From: Saururus chinensis
Taxonomy: Eukaryota; Streptophyta; Magnoliopsida; Piperales; Saururaceae
Direction of reading: 5' to 3'
Assembly: GCA_035235625.1 (NCBI GenBank)
Contig: CP141143.1
Location: 43,261,178 to 43,325,177, forward strand
Length of the DNA: 64,000 bases
Shown: positions 46,843-56,952 of the stretch, piece after piece
Numbering within the stretch: the stretch's first letter is position 1
Layout: each line of letters opens with the position of its first letter
Notes under the pieces: model-generated
The model's database searches: none
The model's input: only the letters and a program-made list of their open reading frames with translations
What the model was told of the DNA's origin: nothing
Made by a program: the position numbers and the translations under genes

Positions 46843-48312
46843 ATGGATGATGGTACAAGTAATAATGGTTTCAATGAAGTGTAAAATAATCAATAGGTTA
46901 AAACATTACGTGATTATTTGCAACCAACTAGATCAAGTTCTCCTTCTTGCATGATTGTTCTAGCTAATGGGGTAGTTTTGAACTCAAGCTGGGTGTAAAT
47001 AAATTACTACCTAAATTTTATGGCTTAGATTTAATTACTACCCAAATTTCATGCCAAACCAAAATGTTAATAATGATGTTATTAGATTAAAACTCTTTTC
47101 ATATTCTTTAAAGGAAAAAACAAACAATTGATTGAATTCTTTGAAGCGAAGATCCATTGGAACATGGCAAGAAATGCAAAGAGAATTTTTGAAATTTTTT
47201 TTTCACACCCATAGAACTAATACACTTAGAAAGAATATCATAAATTATTCGCAAAAAAAAAATGAGACTTTCTTTCAATGTTGGGAAAGATTTAAAGAAC
47301 TTTTGTTGTTGTGCTCACATCATGGATATGAAACATGGCGTATAATTAGTTTCTTTTATAATGATTTGACTTATCAAATGAGGCAATTTATTAAAATGAT
47401 ATGTAATGGATAATTTTTTAGTAAAGAACATGAGGAAGCATGTGATTATTTTGATGTGTTAGCTGAAAATGCTCAATCATGGGAAGACTCTAATGAATTT
47501 GAAAGTAGTAATAAGACAAAATCTAATATGACAACTGAGTGGGGCATGCACCTTCTTAAAGAAGAGGATGACGTAAAAGCAAAAATTTCAAGTTTAACTA
47601 GAAAAAATTGAGGCTATGGAAATTAATAAGGAAAATATGTCTAAAGTATCTCAAAAACCACAAGATATATGTAGTATATGTGAGAGTGATGGATACCAAA
47701 CATAGGATTGTCCAACAATCTCTGCTTTTCAAGAGGTGTTGCATACTCAAGCAAATGCTATGAATACTTACAAAAGACCTCTCTTCTCCTTATTATGAAA
47801 CTTATACTCCTAATTACAGAAATCATCCTAACTTTAGTTAGAGAAATGAGTCTAATGTGTAGGTACCTCCTTATTCTTCAAATTATGTTCCACCACATAA
47901 GAAGACTCTTGAAGACACATTGCAAACATTCATGCAAAGTCTATAAACAATCAACAATTAAACAATGGAAGCCATCAACGACTTGACGACTTTTATCACT
48001 CAGTTGACCACAACTTTGAGCACTTAAGAAAAATGGAAATTTCCTTCTCAACCTCAATGAAATCCCAAAGGTCAATTTGTAATTGAAAATTTGAATTGTT
48101 TTGGTTTACAAGAAGAGCATGCTAAGTCCATCACCACTTTGAGAAGTGGAAATGTCATTAACAAAGACAATCGAAGGAAGGTTGTTGAACCTAAGGAGTC
48201 TTTGAATTTTAAACATGGTGATGAACTTGACAACATGGTGATGAAATTGGTGCAAAATGGTGACATTCTTGAAATTTTCAATCAAGTTAAGATTAACATT
48301 CTCTCTTAGATG
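46843..48312 (+). pseudogene. Athila-like gag and gag-pol linker (copy 1)
   Basis: From ATGGATGATGGTACAAGT, with early stops. The Gag domain is at 47132-47413: LKRRSIGTWQEMQREFLKFF, then NETFFQCWERFKELLLLCSH and RQFIKMICNG. The knuckle has lost its His (CSICESDGYQT) and has a stop before the last Cys. The linker part at 48091-48309 reads LQEEHAKSITTLRSGNVI and later DILEIFNQVKIN, the approach to protease in such elements. Compared with the copy at 50855 it lacks a segment around 47050 and has extra linker. Inactive. Confidence 0.82.
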
Positions 48313-48318
48313 CCACTA

Positions 48319-48440
48319 AATGTAATATCCGGGATTTTTCTAAATTCCCGAAGTCAATCACATGGGCATTAGGGTGTTGAACCCCTTGACTTTCTTATGA
48401 GAATAACTTGATCATAAGTTAGAAGTGATGGATGAAACCT
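48319..48440. other. Junction fragment, perhaps an LTR start
   Basis: TGTAATATCCGGGATTTTT at 48320 looks like the start of a further gypsy-type LTR. Only about 120 bp follow before Tekay-type RNase H coding sequence. A composite breakpoint. Confidence 0.35.
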
Positions 48441-49063
48441 AAGGTAAAGGCAGTGCTAAACTAGGAAACCCCCAAGACTATTACAGAGATTCGCAGCTTT
48501 CTCGGCCTTGCAGGTTACTACAAAAGATTCATTGAGGGATTTTCTAGCATAGCCATGCCTATGAACACATTGACCAGGAAGGGAGTAATGTTTGCATGGA
48601 ATGATGCTTGTGAGAGTAGCTTCCAAGAGCTAAAGAACAGGCTGACAACTGCACCTGTGTTGACTTTGCCTTCAGGCACAGGTGGGTTTGTCATCTACAG
48701 TGATGCTTCCAAGAGAGGGGTTGGTTGTGTTCTCATGCATCATGGACGGGTGATTGCATATTCTTCTAGACAGCTCAAGAATCATTAACAGAATTACCCA
48801 ATACATGACTTAGAGCTTATAGCGGTGGTCTTCGCCCTGAAGATATGGAGACACTATTTATATTGTCAGAGTTTTGAAGTATTTACAGATCATAAGAGTT
48901 TGAAATATATTTTCTCTAAACCAGATCTTAATATGCGCCAGACGAGGTGGCTAGAGTACATCAAGGATTATGATTTCTCCATCCACTATCATCATGGCAA
49001 AGCAAATGTTGTAGCCGATGCTTTGAGCAGGAAAACAGAGGCAGTTGTGGCTCACATGATGCT
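48441..49063 (+). pseudogene. Tekay-type RNase H (element 2)
   Basis: TEIRSFLGLAGYYKRFIEGF, then [80 protein letters not shown]. The two frames at 48555-48788 and 48825-49079 differ only by one stop at 48786. It is the best preserved coding stretch in the window. Pol continues at 53553 after the gag-only insertion: ATGATGCT | ATGTTGAAAGAATG. Confidence 0.88.
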
Positions 49064-50509
49064 TCATACACTAAAATAATGTTCAATTGAATGTTTTCAA
49101 ATTTCAAATTGCAATCCTATTTTGTATTAATTCATTGTTGATTTAGGATATTTATATTTTGAATAGGTTAGTTGGACCTTAATTGAGTTTACATGTTTAA
49201 ACAAACTTCAACATGATCCTACTGGAAGAGGAAGTGAAGCCCAACTACCCAAAGCTATTTAAAAGTCAAGAATAGGCTCCTAATGGTCTAAAAATGTATA
49301 GAATGGTCGAACACAAGCTTGTGGACCCGTTGCATTCGAGATTTGTATCAAGAAAACTAAATTAGGAAAGAAGCTGAGTTAGATAGATTGACATAGCATT
49401 AGTATTTCGACCATATCATTCTATGTATAACTTGCATTGATACGATTTTGGTGGCATTGCAAAGAAGACGTCTGTGGCTACAAATATTATTTCAAAAAGA
49501 AATTCCAAATTCAGAAGATGTATAGGTCTAATCTGGCATAAAAATGAACAGCTATTAAACTAACCCAAGGCGAGCACATGAATAATATTTTAATTGGTTG
49601 TGATTGATACACATAAGGAAAGACAATGAGGCTGATTAGATAACTAAAGGAAGATTTAAATATACTTATTTTCTAAATAAATTATTTATTTATTTGATTG
49701 ATTTATAATCTAATCATTTCCAAAGAAGCAACCAATCAGGCAATCAATCAGGATGAAATCTAGAGATATGATTTGACTTTCCCCTTTTAAGCAACCCCTT
49801 CTACTTTTATAAATAGAGGGGTGGACATGATAGAGGCATCATCCCCTCCTCTTTAGAGCTCTCTTATCCTATTTTTCTTCTCTACTTTTTGTATTTTTGT
49901 TTTTAGTTTTATTGTAATGGCTATCTAAGTTCTCCAGCTAAGGCTAGAGGTGATTTGTAACAATCTAATGGAGTTTTATTCATGTTTCATCAATGATTTC
50001 AAGTAATTATTGGTTATTTGAAGTTATGTTCATTTAATATTGTTCTTCTTCTTGCTTCTTTGTGATTTGGATAGATAAGATGCTTAAAGGATCTCTTTCT
50101 TGATCTTTTGTGATTTGGATACATAGAACTCTTGAAGAAACAATTGTTTTTGTCCTTCATCTATCCAGGGAATTTTCTATCTTTATTTTTTGCTTTTAAT
50201 GTTCATATCTTCCAATTAAGTAGAATATTTATTCAATTCTAACTAAGATAACATGATATATGAAGAACATCATTAGATGTTACAATGATCCTTAATGCCT
50301 TAGTGTTTTCTCATTATGATTTCTTGACTCTTAATTGCCTCAATACTCTTCTATTCTTTCTTTCTTAAATTTTCTTTCCTCTATTTTTTCATAACAATTT
50401 TCTTTGTTACATAAGGCTTTCCCTATGGATCGACCTTGTCTACTACAATTGGCAAGTAAAACAAATCTGAATTTAACTTCTTCGTAGTCTTTGTTCAGAT
50501 GTAACAACA
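49064..50509 (+). repeat. 5' LTR of gag-only element
   Basis: Starts TCATACACTAAAATAATG (TG changed to TC), ends GATGTAACAACA, 1446 bp. TATA box at 49806-49817 (TTTATAAATAGA). Confidence 0.88.
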
Positions 50510-50511
50510 AA

Positions 50512-50530
50512 TTAGCGCCATTGTCGGGGA
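50512..50530 (+). other. Primer-binding site, tRNA-Asp type
   Basis: TTAGCGCCATTGTCGGGGA, two bases after the LTR end. Complementary, with a few mismatches, to the tRNA-Asp 3' end. Confidence 0.8.
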
Positions 50531-50854
50531 TTGCAACGTTCAACAAGAATCCGTTACAAAAAAAATCTCATTTAACTTTACTAATTCTCTAACTTTTATT
50601 TTTGCACACTAACTTTTTAAATTCAGTCATTTACTTCTAGTATTTAAATTTTGTAATTTTTTTTAAGACTAGAGGCATTACCCATGTTACAACCGAAAGT
50701 TTTTCAGGATCAAACATGTACCTTTTAATATTAATTTCTAACTCCCTACCTTTCAATATTTTGTTATTTAATTTCTGCACTTTTACTTTCGTTTGTTATG
50801 AAAAAAAAATTGTTGTTGCATATTCACATGGGTGTCTGATAATTCTGGATGATT
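50531..50854. other. Leader of gag-only element
   Basis: AT-rich untranslated sequence, no ORF of note. Confidence 0.6.
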
Positions 50855-51898
50855 GAGAAGAGCGAACAAATCTTTTGAAAATTCTCTTTATTTTGATACA
50901 ATAGAGGATTTAAGAATTAATGAGGAACTAAGAAGTGATAATGGGGATAATAATGCACAAAATATTTAAGTTAAAACCTTGCATGATTATTTGCAGCCAA
51001 CTAGATCAAGTTCTCCTTCTTGCATGATTTGTCCAACTAATGTGGGTGGTTTTGAACTCAAGCCGGGTGTAATTCAATTATTACCCAAATTTTATGGCTT
51101 AGATTCGGAAAGCCCATATTTGCATTTAAAAGAGTTTGAAAAGGTTTGTGCAACTTTGTCAAACGAAAATGTTTCAAATGATGTTATTAGATTAAAACTC
51201 TTTCCATTTTCTTTAAATGAAAAAGCAAAAAATGGTTGAATTCTTTGAAGCCAAGATCCATTGGAACATGGCAAGAAATGCAAAGAGAATTTTTGAAAAA
51301 GTTTTTCCCTACCTATAGAATTAATATACTTAGAAAGAATATCATGAATTTTTCATAAAAAGAAAATGAGACTTTCTTTCAATGTTGGGAAAGATTTAAT
51401 GAACTTTTGTTGTTGTGCCCACATGATGGATATGAAACATGGCGTACAATTAGTTTTTTTTTTAATAGCTTGACTTCTCAAATGAGGCAATTTATTGAAA
51501 TGATGTGAAATGGAGAGTTTTTGAGTAAAGAACCTGAGGAAGCATGAGACTATTTTGATGTGTTAGTTGAAAATGCTCAATCATGGGAAGTTTCTAATGA
51601 ATTTGAAAGTAGTAATAAGACCAAATCTAATGGGACAACTAAGGGGGGCATGTACTTTCTTAAAGAAGATGATGATGTAAAAGCAAAAATTACAAGTTTA
51701 ACTAGAGAAGTTGAGGCTATGGAAATTAATATGAAAAACATGTCTAAAGCTTTTCAAAAAGCACAAGATATTTGTAGTATATGTGAGAGTAATAGACACC
51801 AAACACAGGATTGTCCAACAATCCCTGCTTTTCAAGAGGTGTTGCATACTCAAGCAAATGCTATAAATACTTACAAAAGGCCTTTTTCTTCTCCTTAA
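50855..51898 (+). pseudogene. Athila-like gag of the gag-only element
   Basis: Frame pieces: KTLHDYLQPTRSSSPSCMIC, GGFELKPGVIQLLPKFYGLD, YLHLKEFEKVCATLSNENVS, then IGTWQEMQREFLKKFFPTYR, NETFFQCWERFNELLLLCPH and a C-terminal part with a complete zinc knuckle CSICESNRHQTQDC (C-x2-C-x4-H-x4-C, 51773-51814). There are a frameshift near 51235 and stops near 51357, 51506 and 51546. Gag would package the element RNA. The last frame ends at 51898, just ahead of the 3' non-coding tail. Confidence 0.85.
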
Positions 51899-52102
51899 TC
51901 TGAAACTTATACTCTTAATTGGAGAAATATCATAACTTTACTGCAAACCCTCATGGGACACAACTTGTCCACTAGTGTAAGCTAGGGGTTTAAAGGCTTG
52001 TTGCATATGCTAAATACAATCGAGATTTCCTGCGGAAGTGGAGTAGTTAGTTTTGTTTTCTATTATTTTAATTTTTATTTTGCTCGAGGACTAGCAAAAA
52101 GT

Positions 52103-52117
52103 AGGTTTGGGGGTATT
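52103..52117 (+). other. Polypurine tract of gag-only element
   Basis: AGGTTTGGGGGTATT precedes the TGATACACTG start of the 3' LTR. The GGTTTGGGGGT form is common in this kind of plant element. Confidence 0.65.
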
Positions 52118-53552
52118 TGATACACTGAAATAATTTTCAATTAAATGTTTTCAAATTTCGAATTGCAATCCTATTTTGTGTTAATTCATTGCTGATTTGG
52201 GCTATTTATATTTTGAATATGTTAGTTGGACCTTAATTGAGTTTACATGTTTAAACAGGCTTTAATAGGATCTAACTAGAAGATGAAGTGAAGCCAAACT
52301 ACCCAAAGCTATTTAAAAGTCAAGAATAGGCTCATAATGGTCTAAAAATGCTAGGAATGGTCAAACTCAACCTTGTGGACCAATTGAATTTGAGATTTAT
52401 ATAAAGAGAACTAAATTAGGAAAGGAGCTGAGTCGGACAGATTGACACAGACTTAGTATTGCGACCATATCCTTCTATGTATAATTCACATGGATACGAT
52501 TCTGGTGGCATTTCAAAGAAGACTTCCGTGGCTACAAATGGTATTTCAGGAAGAAATTCTAAATTCCGAAGATTTATAGGTCGAATCTGGAATGAAAATG
52601 GACAGCTAGTAAACTAACCCTAGGCTATCACATGAACAATATTTTTATTGGTTGTAATTGATACACATAAGAAAAGACAATGAGGCTGATTAGATAACTA
52701 AAGGAAGATTTAAATATACTTATTTGCTAAATAAATTATTGATTTATTTGATTGATTTAGAATCTAATCATTGCCAAAGAAGCAACCAATCAGGCAATCA
52801 ATCAGGATGCAATCTAGAGATATGATTTGGCTTTCCCCTTTGAAGCAACCCCATCTATTCCTATAAATAGAGGGGTGGACATGAAAGAGACATCATCCCC
52901 TCCTATTTGTAGCTCTCTTCTCCTATTTTTCTTCTATATTTTTGTATTTAGTTTTATTGTAATGGCTTTTGAAGCTCTAAAGCTAAGGCTAGAGGTTATT
53001 TGTAACAATCTAATGGAGTTCTATTCTTGTTTCATCAATGGTTTAAAGTAAGTATTGGTTATTTAAAGTGATGTTCATTTAATATTGTTCTTCTTCTTGT
53101 TTCTTTGTGATTTTAATAAATAAGATGCTTGAAGGCTCTCTTTCTTGACCTTTTGTGATTTGGATACATATAACTCTTGAAGAAATAATTGTTTTTGTCC
53201 TTCATCTATCCAAAGCATTTTCTATCTTTGTTTTTTCTTTTAATGTTCATATCTTCTTGTTAGATAGAATATTAATTCGATTCTAACTGAGATAACATGA
53301 TACATGAAGAACATCATTAGATATTACAATAATCCTTAATGTCTTAGTGTTTTCTTATCTTGATTTTTTGACTCTTAATTGCCTCAATACTCTTTTATTC
53401 TCTCTTTCTTAAATTTTCTTTCTTATATTTTTTCGTAACCATTTTCTTCGTTACACAAGGCTTTCCCTATGGATCACCTTGTCTACTACAATTGGCAAGT
53501 AAAACAAATCTGAATTTGACTTCTTCATATTCTTGGTTCCGATGTAACAACA
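52118..53552 (+). repeat. 3' LTR of gag-only element
   Basis: TGATACACTGAAATAATT to GATGTAACAACA, 1435 bp. TATA box CTATAAATAGAGG at 52861. A 74-codon ORF at 52827-53051 inside it is fortuitous. Confidence 0.88.
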
Positions 53553-54525
53553 ATGTTGAAAGAATGTAAGCCCTTACAAGAGATAGCAGAGTGCCACATT
53601 GAATTGCCTTCAAGTTAGAGAAAATCCTCCTTTGCCAACCTCACCATTTAGTCTGCTATTGTCTAGCGGGTGATAGAAGCTCAGAGAGATGATGCTGAAA
53701 TCCAGATGATATAAGAGAGATCCAACTTCAACAAAGGTGTAGATGAAGGGATTCGGTTCCAGGGGAGGCTAGTGCTTCCTGCAATGCATGAGCTGAAGCA
53801 GGAGATATTGCATGAGGCACACCATTCTAAGTACACTATCCACCCAAGAGGTACTTAGATGTATCATGACCTCAGGCGTAACTTTTGGTGGATTCGTATG
53901 AAGAAATACATTGGTGAGTTTGTAGCTAGGTGTCTGACTTGTTAGCAAGTCAAATTAGAGCATCAAAGGCCTGTAGGGTTGTTGCAACCATTAGAGATTC
54001 CACAGTGGAAATGGGATCACATAACTATGGATTTTGTTGTAGGCTTGTCTAGAACTCAAAGGTGGCATGATGCAGTGTGGATCATAGTTTACAGGCTAAC
54101 TAAGGCTTCACACTTCCTACCTATGATTTGGAAGCAAAACCCTGATAGTCTAGCACATATGTACATCAAGGAAGTGGTGAGAGTTCATGGTACACCACTA
54201 TCTACTGTTTCAGATAGGGACAACCATTTTACTTATACTATTGGAAGATGGTACAAGAGGCTTTGGGGACAAAGCTGAATTTCATTACAGCATTTCACCC
54301 TCAGACCAATGGCCAGTCAAAGCGGACTATTCAGACCTTGGAAGACATGATAAGGGCTTGTGTCTTGGAGTGGAAAGGGAATTGGGATCAACATTTACCT
54401 CTGATTGAGTTTGCCTATAATAATAGTTTCCAAGCTAGCATAGGCATGCCACCATATGAAACACTGTATGGCAAACCTTGCAGATCACCAACCTGTTGGG
54501 ATGAAGTGGGTGAATAGAGGGTTCT
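53553..54525 (+). pseudogene. Tekay-type integrase (element 2)
   Basis: After the spacer (LKECKPLQEIAECHIELP) come the HHCC region (EAHHSKYTIHPRGT ... CLTC with one stop) and the core: [45 protein letters not shown] with the second catalytic Asp, then [20 protein letters not shown], where Lys replaces the catalytic Glu. A frameshift lies near 54270. It ends [36 protein letters not shown]. Inactive by Glu to Lys and frameshift, though otherwise fairly well kept. Confidence 0.88.
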
Positions 54526-55085
54526 TGAGTTTGAACTAGTGTATCAATGTGCAAAGAAGGTAAAACACATTATGCAAAAACTCCTCACTCCTCAAAGTCG
54601 ACAGAAACGATATGCAGATAGAAGACAACATGAGATGGAATTTTTGGTTGGGGATCATGTGTTTCTGAAGGTCTCTCCATCTAAGGAGGTTATGCGGTTT
54701 GGTAAGAAAGTTAAACTAAGCCCTTGTTTTGTTGGTCCTTTTGAGATACTTGAGGGGATTGGGTTTGCTGCATACCGTCTAGCATGGCCTCCTTAGCTTG
54801 CAGATGTGCATAATATTTTCCATGTTTCCATGTCGAGGAAATATGCTGCTAATCCTTCCCATGTGTTAGATCAAAACATGTTGGAGCTAGAGGCTGATCT
54901 CACATTTGAGGACAAGCCAATAAAGATACTAGACAGGAAGGAACAGGTGCTGCGAAACAAAGTCATTCCTCTAGTGAAGGTGTTGTGGCAAAGATAATCT
55001 TGTGAAGAAATGACTTGGGAAGTTGAGTTGGAGATGAGGCAAGCACACCCAAAGCACTTTGCTGATTAATTCACTCCATTTCGAT
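54526..55085 (+). pseudogene. Tekay-type integrase C-terminus and chromodomain-like tail (element 2)
   Basis: QRKYADRR-like region (SRQKRYADRRQHEMEFLVGD), then SPCFVGPFEILEGIGFAAYR, a stop, DVHNIFHVSMSRKYAANPSH, KPIKILDRKEQVLRNKVIPL, a stop after VLWQR, and MTWEVELEMRQAHPKHFAD. It follows the same architecture as 4057-4539. The polypurine tract and LTR follow within 30 bp. Confidence 0.85.
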
Positions 55086-55100
55086 GACAAAATGCCAATT

Positions 55101-55113
55101 AAGTGGGGAAGGA
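55101..55113 (+). other. Polypurine tract (element 2)
   Basis: AAGTGGGGAAGGA ends exactly at the TGTAACAACC LTR start. Confidence 0.75.
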
Positions 55114-55123
55114 TGTAACAACC

Positions 55124-55176
55124 ACGCACACAAGTAAAAACAAATTCTAGGTAAATTTGTTTTTACTTGTGTGCGT
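55124..55176. repeat. Perfect 23-bp inverted repeat, 7-base loop
   Basis: Left arm 55124-55146, begins ACGCACACAAGTAAAAACAA; loop CTAGGTA; right arm 55154-55176, ends TTTTACTTGTGTGCGT. Uninterrupted pairing, 10 bp inside the LTR start. Confidence 0.9.
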
Positions 55177-55849
55177 GTTTGTTTAATTTCTCGAATTGCT
55201 TTCAAAATGTATGATTTGCATTTTGTGTTAACCAATTAGGTTATTGGTCCAAGCTTTGTGTGAACAAAACCCACTATAAGGGGGTGTTCGGCCCTCTAGG
55301 AGTTAAATTGGAAAGAGGGAGAGAGTCCTAGAGGGAGGAATATGAAAATAAGTTGGGTTTAAGCAACCCCTAAAAAGTAGGGGGTGGCACCTACTTTTTA
55401 GGGGATGCATTGCTAGGTTCGTTTGGGGGTTTTCTTTTGGGGTTAGAGGGGATAACCTAGGACTCTAGGGGGTATGTACCAGCCCTTTTGCCCAGCCCTC
55501 CCATTGGTTAAAAACCCTAGAATCTAGGAGGAAGTTATACCAAAGAAAGGGGGGGGGGGTGTGCCTGACCTCTTTTGCTAGTTCGGTCTCCCCTCTCTTT
55601 CCTTCTCTTCTACCTCCCATCAAGGTGCTCCACAACCGGCAGTTGTAAAGGGAGAAAACTACCAGCTTTGTGGGCGAAATTGAGGGGCAACAAGTAGAGG
55701 AGCAATGGCTTCAAGGTTTGGGGGCGGGCTGGTAGAGGTAGGTGCATTTTTTTTCACTCTTAATCAACATGGTTTGGTGATGAATTTCTGCCCTAAGTTG
55801 ACTCCTAAAGTACTGATTTTTGGTCTCCTGTTTTAAATGAAATTAGTCA

Positions 55850-56720
55850 TGAATGAATGTTGATTTTGATCTGAAGGAATTTTCCTAATTTATACATATA
55901 TGTTGCTGATTTTTATCTTAAGGAATTGCCCTAATTTGTACATATATGTTACTAATTTTGATCTTAAGGAATTGCCCTAAATTATACATATATGTTCCTG
56001 ATTTTTATCCTAAGGAATTGCCCTAATCCATGCCTATGCCATGCTGATTTTGATCTTAAGGTTTTGCCCTAATTTCGTACCTCAATCATGCTGATTTTAA
56101 CTATGGATAATTGCCCTAATACGCACCCACACCTTGCTGATTTTGGCAGCATGTGTTTGCCTAATTCGCACACACCCCTTGCTTAAATTGCCCTAATCCT
56201 TACTTATTCCATGCTGAATTTGATCCTATGTATTTGGCCTATGTTGTGCACATATGAATCTGAATTCAATACCCTCCAATTGCCTGCGTTGTATTTGAAA
56301 TTTTGGCCTATCCAATCTCAGGGTTTTAGATCTAATTGTGCCCTGATTTGCTGAACTTAATCTCAGGTTTTTAGATCAAATTTATGCCCTAATTTGCTGC
56401 ACGTAATCTCAGGTTTTTAGATAAAATTTATGCCAGGATTTTCTGCACTTAATCTCAAGTTTTTAGATCAAACTTGTGCTCTGATTTTCTGAACTTAATT
56501 TCAGTTTTTTAGATCAAACTTGTGCCCTGTTTTGCTGAATCAAACCTCAGGTTTTTAGATCCAGTTTGTGCCCTGAATTGTTGAAGTTAATCTCAGGTTT
56601 ATTTTAGATCTAATTGTGCCTTGATTTGATGAACTTAATCTCAGGTTTTTAGATCTAAAATGTACCCTGTTTTGTTGAATTCAATCACATGATTTTAGGT
56701 CGAGTTAGTACCATACTTTT
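55850..56720 (+). repeat. 46-bp minisatellite in LTR, about 18 copies, two subtypes
   Basis: The first subtype (to about 56250) has GATTTTGATCTTAAGGAATT and GCCCTAATTTGTACATATAT; units start at 55902 and 55948, period 46. The second (56290-56700) has AATCTCAGGTTTTTAGATC and GCCCTGATTTGCTGAACTT, also 46 bp. Equal unit length and a shared GCCCT(A/G)ATTTG word suggest one origin. Confidence 0.8.
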
Positions 56721-56952
56721 GCTGAATTTAGTTATCCCTTATTTTGTAGTTTTCACTAGACTCTTGACTCGTTGAATTTAGATATATTGTATCAGCCATA
56801 ATTAAATATATGTCTTGTTGTTTGATCTTGGATAATGAATATTTTACTTTATTAGGTAACTTATTAATGTGATGTGCTGTATGGCTTGGCTACTTAACAC
56901 CCTGAGGTTGCATTTCCTCATGTTTATGTGAATAAAAACCCGGGGTGTTACA

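Larger units (their letters stand above)
44893..48318 (+). mobile_element. 5' half of Athila-like gag-bearing LTR element
   Basis: Contains a 5' LTR (44893-46356), a tRNA-Asp-type primer site and a gag that runs into the first residues of the Pol linker (GDILEIFNQVKINIL). It then stops at about 48312 and is joined to unrelated sequence. No 3' LTR. It is the same family as the gag-only element at 49064-53552, but extends further towards protease, so the family once had a pol. Confidence 0.8.
49064..53552 (+). mobile_element. Complete gag-only LTR element, nested in Tekay remnant 2
   Basis: 5' LTR 49064-50509, tRNA-Asp primer site, gag, polypurine tract, 3' LTR 52118-53552. The TSD is ATGCT (49059-49063) and ATGTT (53553-53557); one base differs. 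No protease, RT or integrase is present and no space for them: only about 200 bp separate gag from the polypurine tract. It is a non-autonomous derivative that would need enzymes from a relative such as the one at 44893. The LTRs differ by roughly 8-10 percent in their first 200 bases by eye, so the insertion is old. Confidence 0.9.
55114..56952 (+). mobile_element. 3' LTR of Tekay-type element 2
   Basis: TGTAACAACCACGC to CCCGGGGTGTTACA, 1839 bp. The ends form a short inverted repeat (TGTAACA / TGTTACA). It holds a perfect 23-bp hairpin just inside the 5' end and a 46-bp minisatellite in its second half. Its sequence is unlike the other Tekay-type LTRs in this window, so it is a different lineage within the same clade. 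Satellite (GTAAGAATAAATAAAAC) follows directly. Confidence 0.88.

Noticed and set aside
55124..55176. Hairpin as a microRNA precursor
   Set aside because: The stem is short for a plant precursor and the 7-base loop leaves no room for a normal duplex with mismatches. It lies at an LTR end, so an LTR structure is likelier.
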